Source: Rotaria socialis (lineage: Eukaryota > Rotifera > Eurotatoria > Philodinida > Philodinidae). Taken from it: DNA of 64,000 nucleotides. The DNA is taken from assembly GCA_905331475.1 (NCBI GenBank), contig CAJNYU010004343.1, positions 1 to 64,000 of the forward strand, given 5' to 3'. The notes under the pieces are model-generated. The model made no database searches. It worked only from the letters and a program-made list of their open reading frames with translations, and was not told the origin of the DNA. The position numbers and the translations under genes were made by a program. Within the stretch, counting starts at the first letter, position 1. Each line of letters begins with the position of its first letter. Of this stretch, positions 34,843 through 47,588 are shown in pieces.

Positions 34843-36639
34843 ATGGATATATTCACTGTATATTTTCTTATTTGGCAAGTTACATTTCTTATTGCTGAAT
34901 GGGAATTACAAAGTCTTCCATTGATCTCATTCACATCTTATCGACGATGGCTGCGTATGGTGCCAGCATTTATGGCGTATTTTTTTCTGTCGGATTTTAC
35001 CAACGGAGTTGACCTTTCTCCCGATATAGATATGTAAGTAAAAATTGAACTTTTCTTTTTCTTTTAAAAATTAGTCAGACAGGTAGACATATTTTTCTAT
35101 GTTAATAAAACTAGTGTTCAGATAAAATATTTTGAATTATGAAAAAAGATTCATTTTCATATAATATCAAATAGATTTTAAAAGAATCTTAGACTAAACA
35201 TATATCTACTAATCTCTTTCGAATATTTTCCTCTTTTGATACTAAAAATCGACATAGAGACTATTTCAAAATTGATCCATCAAAAAAACAATTTTATATT
35301 GTTGATTGAATTTTGATTCAAATTCTAGTTTAGCCTTTTCAGAAAACTAGTAACAGAAAATGAAAGATTTTAAGATCCAACAAGAATGGTCTAAATAAAT
35401 TGAAAAAATTTATTCAAAAACCGGAAGCTTCGCCGAATGTTATAACCTTCACCATCCCTGAGATCATATTCACACTCTCTCGCTCTCTCTTTCGGTTTTA
35501 TGATTATATAAATGTTGGAGAGTTTTCTTAAAAAGAAGGGTGGAATAACCAACTGGTCAGAAATCAGGTCTTACACCGAGATATAGGAACTAAGTAAGGA
35601 ATTGAATTTTTTAACCATAGCAAATACTTAATAAAATCTATTTGAAGACAAAACAAGCAGATTCAGATGAACCATTAATGAGAAATGTCTATGCACAAAA
35701 TATCGAAATTTAACCTTTCTCGTGCATCTGTTCATCGGAACAGTGCACTCGTTTAAATTCATTTTATACGATAATAGAGAAAATTTCACCGAAATCCGTA
35801 ACATCGATTGAGTACAATCGGTCGCCCCTATTGTACAACCACTTCTAAACGATGAACAATTCTAATAAGAAACCAAAAATTTATAATAGATAAGTACAGT
35901 TAATATAAACATTGATATCGTCACGTAAATATGACGATTAATCTAACTATTTTCTGCATTGAACTGTGAATAGATCTAGAATCTTAACAATATAATATAA
36001 AAGTATATTATAGAATTTATATTTAAAAATAAGTTTTTAGGTTTTGAATTCTAAATAATTGAATCTTTTGTGCTTTTCTCATCTATTGCTTAAGTTCAAG
36101 TCAGGATATAAAAAATGTTCTGATTCTGTAGAAGACTATTTTTGAATAAATATTTGTAGTGACACACGATACAGCGATGATAAAAATAAAAATGAACAAT
36201 ATTTGAATTGGGATTAATCCTTTGTCTTTCTCCTTGAATAGAATCTATTGTTTGCATACAAAGTGTCACAATGAAAGTTCCAGAGTAATTACTAGATGAA
36301 CTTTCTACTGGTGGCATAGCATCATCTATAATTGGCTTTTGTTATACTTGGAACTTTGATGACAATGAAACAGATCAAACACAAAATAATCGTGCAAGTC
36401 TTGGTACTAGTGATTTTCTCATTCTCAATCTAATGTTGTTATTAATATTACCGCCTGTATCATCTATGGCAACCAAAGTATATGTAGCTATCGGTCATAT
36501 CATTGCTATTCAAATTGACCAAAAAGGAACGTCTCGATTTGGCTGTTCTTTTAACCAATATTTATTGTCTGCACTTCCTTTACCGGTATTTTTTTCTTCA
36601 TTGTATGCTATTCTACTCAATGCTTTTGTACAGTACTAA
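34843..36639 (+). pseudogene. Membrane-protein gene fragments, incomplete or decayed
   Basis: Two pieces look coding. The first (34843-35033) starts MDIFTVYFLIWQVTFLI and has two hydrophobic segments; it ends at a strong GTAAGT donor. The second (about 36296-36639) reads DELSTGGIASSIIGFCYTW, then two further hydrophobic segments (FLILNLMLLLILPPVSS; LLSALPLPVFFSSLYAILLN) and a stop at 36637. I could not find an acceptor that joins them in phase, and a TAA lies at 36285-36287 just before the second piece. Either middle exons are missed in 35034-36295, or this is a decayed gene. The family is not recognised; a small multi-pass membrane protein is all that can be said. Confidence 0.4.
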
Positions 36640-38201
36640 GCAAAACAAACTATTTCAATAAATAAGATAACCAGTTGTGTCCAAGGACTGAGAAATAGGA
36701 ATTCCTAATGTGTCGAGGAATTGTCAGTGCCGCTGTGATAATTCCTAGAGGAAATGGGAATCAACTATAGGTTCCCTCCCAGTTCCACCATTCACGAAAG
36801 TTACGATATTGCTGCTTTAAAAATAATTTTTGCATGAAATCATTGATTCACACAATTTTTCAAGTGAAAATGGGTGTGGGTGTAAAAGGATACTTTCAAC
36901 AAAGTTTAGCAAAAAAAGTACAGAAAATTTATCCTTGTTGACGGAAAAAATTAAAAATTTTCAATTATTGGGGGGTTACACTCCCCCCCCCCCCGGTTTC
37001 CGCGACTCCTGTGTATAGTCAGCCATGGAATGGGCTGATAACCTACCGAAAACTTTATTGTTTGATATGATATATAGAATATGAATATCGGACCTTTTTT
37101 GTCTTGAATATCAATATTTTCGATTCAAATACGAAAAGATAATTTTGATTACCAGAACTTTTTAGCGTTCATTTGAACAACTCATATTCTTTAATATAGA
37201 AATGAAAGAAACTATATTTTTTATGTTGATTTTTATCGATTAACGATCTACAGCAGAGATTCCTCCAGGCCACTTTCTTTCGGTCTATTGTGCTGGTGCA
37301 CGTAGAATATCTTACGTTAGGTCAGAATTCGTGTATATTCTAATAAGATTCCCTCTGCATCAGACCAACTAAAACTAAGATAGATCTCGACAAGCTCTAT
37401 CGAATGAACACCTTTTCAAATCGATTCGAGTGTGGTATTTCACGGGAAAAAGCTAATTAGTGTGGATTCTGCCGATTTATTCAGTAAAGTCCGTTCCGCT
37501 TCGCCAATTGGTTAGACCAAATTCGACCAACTTTATTCTAGATAGAGTCTATATTGAGCTCTATCGAGTGGACACCTTTTCTGAAATTTTCTGGATAAAC
37601 AAATTTTAACCATTACATTAAAACCAAACTTTGAAGATTCTGCTCTCTATTTGATATTTGCGTCAACATAGCAAAGAAATGATTCAAGTTTTCCCCAGTG
37701 GATAGATCTAATCTGATTGACAGCGCGTTATTGCATAGAATAATTTCGCTTCCTACAAATAAATCGGCGATATACTAGCCGAGAGAAAAACAGGAACATT
37801 TCTACGCCTCTCAAGACTTTTCATGTTTTTAAAAAAAAATTTTGTTTCTCAACGTATTCTCAGCGGATAGATATGATACGATATTCACAACAATAGAAAT
37901 GTGTCACACAATGGAAGAAGATTATTGGTACACAGGAGAATTATAATTATTTTCTCATCTTCTTGTTTGAAATAGAAGATTTTGAAACAAGAGAGCATTA
38001 CAGAATAAACACCTGATTTCCATCTCCATCTTCAATATGAAACTATATGGGGGAGGTTCGACATCTTTCATTCTTTCATTCTTACATTATGATTGGCTAT
38101 TATCAAGTTTCCCTGTGTTTATTAATGATTCATTGTTTGAAATGTTCTCGTAGCCATTCTTTCTTCTTCGCGTCCACCTGATAGTCGTATCTAAGTCAAA
38201 T
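36640..38201. other. Intergenic, 1.6 kb, with several repeat-like features
   Basis: Contains a TGTGGG-like word (36871-36884), a C12 run (36983-36994) next to a GGGGGG run, and a direct repeat (37363-37417 and 37525-37581). The AP-3 promoter should lie at the right end. No exon is supported. Confidence 0.5.
37363..37581 (+). repeat. Imperfect direct repeat, two about 55-bp copies
   Basis: Both copies begin GACCAACT and share AGATAGA, then AGCTCTATCGA and a final ACACCTTTTC. They lie at 37363-37417 and 37525-37581, so the unit length is about 162 bp. Each is preceded by further AT-rich DNA without clear match. Confidence 0.55.
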
Positions 38202-41200
38202 ATGAGTTTCAGCGACCGATCGTTGGCATCGTCATCCGGAATCAGTGTGCAAGGGGCTGGAGGATCATCCGCAACATCCTTCGGAGGAGTAAATCCATCG
38301 GATGAACAAGTCGAGCCATCGTCGACATTCGGCATTTTTTCAATTGATTATAAAAAGTAATTTTATTCTTTTAAGTTTTTCTTTTTTAATGATTTCTATT
38401 CAAGACATGAAGATATCAAACAAATGCTCGATGGCAATAAAGAGAATTTAAAATTAGAGGCTATGCGTCGAATCATTGGTGTAAGAAAAATAACAACAAC
38501 CGAATTCTTTTAGTTTTTCTTTATTTAATTATTTAGATAATTGCAAAAGGTAAAGATGCTGCTGATCTATTTCCAGCTGTAGTGAAAAATGTCGTTTCCA
38601 AAAATATGGAAATTAAAAAATTAGTATATGTCTATTTAATGCGTTATGCTGAAGAACAACAAGATCTTGCTCTACTTTCCATAGCAACATTTCAACGAGG
38701 ATTAAAAGTAAATATTTAATACAAAAACAAAAACATTCAATTGTTTTAATCTTATTACAATAGGACCCAAATCAGTTGATTCGAGCCAGTGCTTTACGTG
38801 TTCTATCCAGTATACGTGTACCAACCATTGTATCTATCATGATGTTAGCTATTCGCGAGGCTGCTAACGATATGTCACCTTATGTTCGTAAAACTGCTGC
38901 TAATGCAATAGCTAAACTTCATGCGTAAGTCGTTGAATTATTTTACCGATTGATTTTATTTTATTTTTTGTTTGTTTTTAGTTTAGATCCAGAACTGAAA
39001 GATGAACTGGTTATGATTATAGGGAAATTATTGGCTGATAAAACGATTGTAAGTAAAAAAAATAGAAAAGAGATTTTAAATCGAAAGCATCCTTGTTTTG
39101 TCATGCACATTCAGTTAGTTACTGGCAGTGCAGTGCAAGCATTTGAACAAGTATGTCCGGAACGTATTGATTTAATACATCAAAATTATCGACGTTTATG
39201 TAATCTAATTGTTGACGTTGATGAATGGGGGCAAGTCACTGTTTTGAGTATGTTAACAAGATATGCTCGAACACAATTCGTTGATCCTAATAAGGTATCG
39301 AAGTTTTTAATTGTAGAATTAAAAATATTTACAATATTTATTTGTAGACCTATGAAGATGACAAGGCAGATTTTTATGGTGATAATAAAATGAAAGAAGA
39401 AAAAGACGAGGACGATGATGATTCATCAGAAAAACGAACGTACGTTATGGATAGTGATCATCGATTATTGTTACGAGTCACAAAACCATTATTACAAAGT
39501 AGAAATTCAGCTGTATGTATTATCTCTATTGGAAAGAAAATGTTTCTGCTCAATTGTATTGCATAAGAGTAACAGAAAAAACTGTGTGAATTTAGTGAAA
39601 ACTTTTGAGTAAAGCAGAGATGGGCAACTCCGGAGTTAACTCTCCTAGCAACAAAGCACGTAGCGTGCAACTCCGTAGCAACGGTTGGAGTTAGGGGTTG
39701 TCGAAGTATCACTCTTGCATATACAGTTCTAAAACTCTATTTTTTTTCTCGGATCTCTTATTTAACTCCGGCGGAGTTGATCGAAAAAAGCCGGAGTTGC
39801 GCATCTCTGGAGTAAAGTATACATTTAATAGCGAGATGTTGATCCTTACAGATAATACTTGAAGAAAATAGTCGATAGGAAGACTACCATGGAACACTAG
39901 ACTTCAATAGAATGATGCAGATATTCTCTTTCTTGTTTCTGTTACTCATGAAATTATCGCAATAGGAATAGGAATAAATATTAACTTTATCTAACAGTTT
40001 TAGTTAATAACTCGAGTCCTACTGGTAGGAGAACTATGAAATCGAACGACGTTGGATACATTCTAAAATTTATCGTCAAATAAACTGGGTATTTATATAT
40101 ATATAGGAACTATTGATCACCTAGCTTGATGAGTCAAGCTGGTATTTTTAGTGATACTAACTCACTAAGCCATTAATTAAAAAAAAAGAGTTAACCTATT
40201 ATCTATAATTACAGTAAACAAAAAATAATAAACAGAACTAGCTTTAGAAATCGATACTTATCAAATCATCTAAGAGCGTCATTTTTTTCTCGTAGGTTGT
40301 TATGGCTGTTGCTCAACTTTATTATTCTGTTGCACCTCGAAGTGAAATACAAATTGTTGCAAAATCACTGATTCGTTTACTTCGTCATCATCGGTAGAAT
40401 TGAATATTTTTATATTAAAATTAAGTGAACCATTCTGTTTTCTGCTCTAGTGAGATTCAAACAATTGTCTTAAAATCAATAGTATCAATGGCGAACAAAC
40501 ATAAACAAATATTCGAACCATATTTGAAATCATTTTATGTCCATTCGAATGATAGTAGTTACGTTAAATGTTATAAACTTGAAATTCTTACTACATTAGC
40601 TAATGCTTCAAATATTGCGACTATTCTACGAGAATTTCAAGTAGAAACAAATAGATTTTTCTTTTTCTTTTCAACTTTTTATGCCTTTGTAGACTTATGT
40701 CGTCAGTCCGGATAAAGAGTTCGGTGCACAAACAATTCAAGCTATTGGCCGATGTGCAAGTACTATACCAGAAGTAACTGAAGCCTGTTTAAATGGACTT
40801 GTCACATTAATGTCCAAGAAAGATGAAACTATTGTGGCAGAAAGTGTTGTGATTATTAAAAAGCTACTTCAAATTAATGTAAATATATATATATATATAT
40901 ATTTCTATTTGCTTATCAAGTCATTTTTTTCTCTGTCGGTTAGCCATCGCAATACAGTGATATTATTAAACATATTGTTCGTATGGTTGATAAAGTCACT
41001 GTTCCAGCAGCACGTGCATCTATTCTTTGGCTTATTGGAGAATATTCCGATCGTATTAGTAAATTAGCACCAGACGTTTTGAGAAAAATGGCTAAATCAT
41101 TTCCAGATGAAGTTCGTCATAAGAAATTAAAGATCTCTCGTAGCTAGAAGAATTTTATTTCTAGGAAACAATCGTTAAACATCAAATACTTAATCTAGCT

Positions 41201-43984
41201 GCGAAACTCTTTGTCACCAATAATAAACAAACACATCTACTTGTTCAATATGTATTTAACTTGGCTAAATACGACACAAATTATGATACACGGGATAAGG
41301 CACGATTAATTCGGTAAGATAATAATTCGAAGTGTCGAATAAAAAACCATCAATGGTTTTGTTTCCTTTCATAGAGCTTTATTACTTCAAACTGAAAATT
41401 GTCCACAATTGAGTAAACATGCGAAAAAGATTCTATTGGCACCTAAACCAGCACCTACACTAGAATCGATTATAAGAGGTACTTTCAAATTGTGTTGTAG
41501 AAATAATTTGTGTCCTAAACAAAACAATTGTTGGTGGATAGTAGAAGCAGCTACACAATTATTGTTTCGTATTTTATTTATTTCAGAGATTGTTATTCTT
41601 TCTTTCTTAGGTCATGACCAGTATACATTAGGTACATTATCATATGTTATCGGCCAAAAAGCAACAGGCTACCATGATTTGCCTGATTTTCCACTTGTAC
41701 CAGCCGATCCAAATGTTCGCAATGTTGAAATTATTCAACAAGAAACCCCACAACATGATCATTCAAGCAAATCAAGTGCAACATCTAGAACCAAGAAGAA
41801 GAGTAGTACAAGTAAAAGATTTTATTCAGATGATGAGGCAGAAGATGATGAAGCCGCAGAAGAAGAAGAAGAAGACGAGGAGGAGGAGGAGGATGAAGAA
41901 GATGGCTCCACTGAAGATCCAGATAATGATGAAGAAGAGGCAAAACCAAAAAAGGTTGCGAAGAAATCGCATGATTATGAACAATTAGATGCTCGACCAT
42001 CCGATAGTGGTCAAAATCCACCTGAAGATGATGGAAGTAGTGGAAACGAGGAAGAGTCTGAAGAAGAAACAGATGAATCCGAAGAAGAAGAATCAAGCGA
42101 TGAAGATGAAGTATGAAAATTAACCTCTATTATTTTCATAAAATTTACATTCATATTTTTAGTCTATTCCACAACATATATCCAATGTTGGGAAATCTCC
42201 ATCAACTATCGCTGTTAGTGATTATAAAATTCCAGCAGCAGATAAATCTCTTCTAGATCTCGATTGTAGGTTGACTGATACTCTTCAAAGCAAAATATTT
42301 ATTTTTCCTTTAGTGGAATCAATCCTTGGATCGGCATCAACATCAGTTCAACAGCCAACAACTTACACATTCGATGATTTAAATAGCTTACAATCTTTAT
42401 CTGTAAAATGCAAAAAGAAATTTTTGTTTTTAATTTGCAATTAAATCTTCTGCATAGGGATCATCGTCAACATTAACTTACATTCGACAATACGATTGTT
42501 TAAATCGTATGCTAGGTCAAGGTTTACAAATTCAATATCGTTTTCCACGTACACCGTATCGACGTTCATCAAATATGGTTCATGTTGAATTAATATTTAC
42601 AAATACAACAACAACCAATGACATTCATTCGATTAAATGTATCAAATCGGTTCGTTAAATTTTCTATTAAAACAACAACACAACCAAATGTGTATCTAAA
42701 TTTTAGAAAGCCGGCGTCAATATCGATGGTTTCAATGAAATTGATGTATTACCAAGTGGTGCATCGATTGTTTCATCTATTGGTATTGATTTTAACGATA
42801 AAACACAGCCGGCTTCATTCGATGTATCGTTTGATAGAAGACAGCTATCAACACCACTATCAATATCATGTCATGTTGGAGAACTTATTGAACAGAAATT
42901 TTTAAATGAACAACAATTCAATCAAAATTTAGGTATTAAAAAAAATGCTTTTTTTTTCGTTTTGTAATTCCAATCAAATAATTTTAGTTAACCTTCGTGG
43001 TATGAATGAAATAAACGATAGTATTAATCTTAGTGAGACACAAATGGGAAAGTTAAATTTTACATCTATTCAAACAAAAGTACTACAATGTGCGAATGTT
43101 TCGTCGGTACCATCAGGTTCTGGTACTTCAACGACATATAGGTAAGAACAAAGCGAATCTAATGGCACAGTCTATTTATGAAGTCGTCAGATATCTAATC
43201 GCTTTTCAGTTAAAACGATCTCGGTTCGATGACTTTCTAGACAGAGAAGTCTACAATCACTCGACTAGGAAATGTTCGCTTTGTAAACATTCAGATTGAA
43301 CGAAGTCGTACTATATTACATATACTCAGAAAAGCCTGAAGAAAAAAAGAATGAAACCAAACCGATAAATATGCGGTATATTCCTACATTTGATTTTTCA
43401 TTGTTGAAATATTGAATTTCCTTCATACTAACAGGTTTTAAATGAACAAAGGTCATCTTTTAGTATTTTCTATATAAATAGAATTTACTGTCTATCAGAA
43501 ATTCAATATCTCAAGCGAGAAAAACTTCTTCAGATCTGATTCAAAGAATGAAAAAAAGTTAGAAGCCTATATTCAATTTTCTCTATGAGCTGGTGCACTC
43601 TAGAACTTCTACTTCGCAAAGCGATTTGACGCCTAGCATCTATCCGTATATTAGAGACACGAGAAAGAATTGGACCTTAATATCCATAGGCCAATGTCTG
43701 ATAAATGTCTCTTAAATAAATGCAAAGCTCGTTCACACTTTCCTTTTCGATGTTAAAGTTTTGGTCCGCAAAAGGTCTTAGCAGCGAGTACATATATTGA
43801 TCTACTATTTTTTTTTCTTTATAGATTTTCCGGTCAAACAATATCAAGTAAAGCATTAGTGCTCATTTCCGTGCAATTAAACATTCCTGAATTAACAGTG
43901 AACTTAACAATAAATTCCGATCGCATTGTACTGGCAACAATGTTATTAAAAGAAATTAAACAAACATTTTCAACGGTGGCTTAA
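38202..43984 (+). CDS. AP3B1: AP-3 adaptor complex subunit beta
   Basis: Twenty exons join in frame to 1097 aa, almost the human length: 38202-38356, 38405-38480, 38537-38707, 38764-38924, 38982-39048, 39115-39294, 39348-39512, 40296-40393, 40451-40640, 40693-40878, 40944-41111, 41165-41313, 41375-41478, 41611-42110, 42163-42265, 42314-42402, 42458-42649, 42707-42932, 42988-43141, 43825-43984. The N-terminal adaptin trunk is clear ([55 protein letters not shown]), as is the AP-3-specific [16 protein letters not shown]. An acidic Ser/Glu hinge (exon 14) precedes the ear domain, which has VGELI and [12 protein letters not shown]-3 sorts cargo from endosomes to lysosome-related organelles. Exon 11 ends at a weak GTTCGT donor, as does exon 17. 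Intron 7 holds a hAT MITE. TBCA follows 133 bp downstream. Confidence 0.95.
39615..39809. mobile_element. hAT-type MITE in AP-3 beta intron 7 (195 bp)
   Basis: The ends are CAGAGATGGGCAACTCCGG and, inverted, CAGAGATGCGCAACTCCGG (one mismatch in 19). The 8-bp target duplication GAGTAAAG is perfect (39607-39614 and 39810-39817). Both the CAGAGATGGGCAA-type end and an 8-bp duplication are hallmarks of hAT transposons. The exact duplication points to a recent insertion. No coding capacity. Confidence 0.9.
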
Positions 43985-44117
43985 ATTATATATTTATTTT
44001 TGTTTTTGTGTTGTTTTAGTAATCTATTTCAATTTGATTATTATGATTGTTGTCGTGCAATAATTTGAATATGTAATTTATTTTAGATTTTCTACTTGTT
44101 TTATTTCGTATTTGAGA

Positions 44118-44645
44118 ATGTCGGATAAATTAAAAGATTTAAAAATCAAAACTGGTGTCGCCAAGCGGTAAGAGAAACAACAACAGAAAAAGCGTTTACC
44201 AAGAAAATATTTTCGATTAAATTTTTAGAACATGGAAAGAGCATTTATCGTACAAAAAAGAATTAGAAAATGAAAAAAAGCGAGTTGCAAAAATGACCAT
44301 TGAAGGTCGCGATGAATATGACGTTAGAAAAGCGGTATAGTTTAAAAGAGCATTAAATATTTTTAATTGAAATTGTTTTGTAGAATGAAGTATTGAAAGA
44401 AACCGAATCCATGATTTCGCATACAAAAAGCAGTTTTCTCAAAGCATGGAAAGAATTTCAAGATGTTTATGTAGCTATTTATTTTGAATTTTTTTCCTAC
44501 AACACAAAACAAAACGTACTTTTGTTTTCAGAATGCAGCAACTAATGATGAAACCTTAAAACAATCAAAAGAATATGAAGAAGGACAAAAAGTTTACGAA
44601 GATCTCGCTAAGGCCATCGAAGAAGAACGAGCTGCGCAAGCATAA
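44118..44645 (+). CDS. TBCA: Tubulin-specific chaperone A
   Basis: Exons 44118-44167, 44229-44334, 44384-44464 and 44532-44645 join in frame to 116 aa, the normal size. The product MSDKLKDLKIKTGVAKRTWKE matches the TBCA start (x-x-LKIKTG-V-x-KR-L-x-KE). The rest is three charged helices (YDVRKANEVLKETESMI; SFLKAWKEFQN; EEYEEGQ-like KEYEEGQKVYEDLAKAIEEE). TBCA holds beta-tubulin after release from CCT and hands it on for dimer assembly in the cytosol. It follows AP-3 beta by 133 bp on the same strand, and an acceptor-like TTTATTTTAG lies about 30 bp before the ATG. Confidence 0.93.
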
Positions 44646-47588
44646 ATCTGATATAATCATTCCAATTTGTTTTTCTTATAAAGACAGTTAAACTGATCTA
44701 GCTCTTTTTTTCTGCCTGTGTGTATGACGCTTCACATGCTTCTGTTACTTCGGCATCACTCGATAATCTTATTAAAAAAAATATTCACCCTTATCAAATT
44801 TAGATGAAAAAATTCAGTAAGTCTTTTGATTGTTCCAACGGACAGTTCTCTTATTCGATAAGTTATACGAAATAATACAATAGTCTAGAGTACTCGCACC
44901 TTTTGATTCAAAACTTTCCACCAGTAGAAGCTTTTTAATTGCTCTTTTCTTACAATATAAACATAAAGGATTGCATGCTACCACTAAGGATTTCAATCGG
45001 TTTTCCTTCGATTTATATCAAGGAATAAATCTAGCCGGAAAAAAAGAAAGAAACTCCTATAGTATGCTAATCTAATTGGGCTATCTATTCGCGTAAGCCT
45101 TCATATTGAAATTCGAAAAATTAAGTTCGCACAAACCTAACTGGCAAATATTTCGAATGCAGTGAAAAAAACAGCTGAGATTTCGCGATATTTTATGATT
45201 GTTTTTGTTCGAGTTAACCTTCAGCAATAAGTATTATGGTGTGAATCTCGCCATTTCTATGTAAATCAAATTTGTGAAGTAACATTTCTGAAATTGTTTA
45301 TCGAGAATAGACTTAAAAATTTGATGCAAAAAAGCCCGTAAAGGAAACTATTATTGCGAAAGGAATTTTTGTTTTTTGTGCCTTTTGGGAAACAATAGAC
45401 TAGCATTGTTTGAAAAGCTCTGTAGGTTGCTTGAAAAAAAGAAATGATTTTGTCTGAAATTTTTTCCAAAATGCTTCATTTGCTCCATCAATCGATATAT
45501 AATCACATGGACAAATCTCTATTTTATTAGCGATTAGATGACTATAAGGTTTTTTAGTTACGAAGTGCTAAAATATAATTAGTATTAGATTTCATTCGAT
45601 GTAAAACAATGAATTTTAGAAGCAATTGAATTCTTTCAAGTCATTAAACTGATACTATCTTATAGAAAATCGAAAACCAAATACAGATTACAGAAGTTTT
45701 CAGTGTTCAAAACTATTAACAGTGCCCAACGACAAGTCTCCGTCAGTAATACTATCGTATGATTCTTGTTAAAACTTAAAGCAACTGTGAAAGACACTTC
45801 GCAGGTTCTATTCAATGTAATTAAGATGTCGAATACAGCAATCAAGTATGAATATGACTGTTAGAAAGGAAATCATGGCACACAAAACAAAGAATATTTT
45901 TGGCATCACATATTAAGGATCAACCCACTTTGAAGTTCATCAGGCCGAGCATTTCTCTAGCCGCTCGATAACGAGTCTTCTCGTTCATATTATTTTCCAT
46001 TTTGTATGCTTAATTAGCCACGAACGAAACCAAATCGATGGGGTTGAGTATTAACTAACTATAGTCATGGATTTATGTATGTGACTAACAAAGCATTAAA
46101 AAGATAATGGGCCTTTTCACTAAATTAATTTCATTAGATTTTCATGGTCACAATATCTGTAATAGGAAAAATTCTTATCATTATTTATAGTTTTCGTATA
46201 GAAAAAAAATGTAGTTATAAGTTTTTTTTAGAACTCAATTAGAGCCACACTACTACTCATGAATAATAATCTAAGAATTTTTTAATTATAAATCACAGGT
46301 AGAATCTATTTATACAAATAAATAAGAAAAACGTCGGAAATTACACTATGCAACTGTGACAGTTATTATCACAGGAAAAACTTCGATGGCCTTCGAGCTT
46401 CTATCTTGTGTAAATTTCTACGATGGATTATGCAAGATATTGAAACAAAAGTCAATTAAATTCCTATGTTAAAATTAGATATTTGACCGAGTGAATGGTA
46501 AAAATCAGAATTTATTGTTTTGTGTGAGATTATACATGATGCGAAAGAGAGAAATATTCATCTTTACACTAATTTTAACCTATAAAAGTAAGTGGTTGAT
46601 TGGATTCTGAATAGAAATGAGTGTTGTAATAAAAAGAAAATCTTTTGATATTAATCAAAAATGAAATGACGTACATTATTTAATCATTTCTTGCAGTCTA
46701 ATTATTAATCGTGCAAATAGCATTTGGTCATGGCGGCCTGGCACATTTTTTCTCTGTTGGAAAGTACTCATCTATTTGTAAGCTAAAAGCTGAAGTTTTA
46801 TCTGCCAGTGATTAATCTAAAAGCATAATTCAAGAAGTTTCTGTATCTAATCTTTACATTATTGAACATCGCCAATAGAATTTGAATAACTTTCTACTAC
46901 TCATCAGTTCAAGTTTTGCAATTACCTCTAAAAATGAACTTTCCACTGAAACTCTTTGATGAGCGCTATATTGAAATAGTTCTTTTTTTCCTATTAAACT
47001 GTAATTGATAATTACATGCATGTATTTATAGCTTCGAAAAAATATGGAAAATTAAATGATGGAAATAATTGAGGAACTCATTAACAATGCAAAATACTTG
47101 AAGATTGTTCTGTTAAAATAGAATAAATAATTGAGATACATAGGAGAAGAATACGGAGGAAAAAATGTCAAGATGACAGCTTTCGGATGATGAATAGATG
47201 AATAGAATTATTTCATGTATATAATTATAATTATCTGATTACATAAATATTATATTCTGATGAACGAGCAAAAGAACAAAAAGAAAACTTTCATGGAGAA
47301 ATCTTTTCATCTATCATATATGAACTTTTCCGATTAGTTTTCTTCTTTGTTACGGTCTTCTAATCCTACTTGAGTCAATAAAATTCTGCTTTTGCTTTTT
47401 TAATATATCTCTCTTTAATTTTTCTTTTTTTAACAGTTAGAAAAGATATAAACACAGGAGAAAGAAAAAATTTTTTTTGAAATAAGCAAATAGGCAACAA
47501 GTGTGCATAGAAAAGACAAGGATTCATTCTCTATACCACAACACGAATGAAAAGAAAAAACAAAAGAAAAATGAAACATCGAGATACT
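44646..47588. other. Intergenic between convergent TBCA and LMO4-like genes
   Basis: 2.9 kb of AT-rich DNA. I see no exon, RNA gene or clear repeat. Frames at 44814-44996, 45266-45469 and 45660-45845 are short and featureless. Confidence 0.5.

Noticed and set aside
38087-38335. 82-codon minus-strand frame [13 protein letters not shown]...
   Set aside because: It is the antisense shadow of AP-3 beta exon 1, which is supported by phase and homology.
41479-41610. AP-3 beta read-through of an in-frame open intron
   Set aside because: Good GT and AG sites exist and family length and sequence ([13 protein letters not shown]) fit only with removal.
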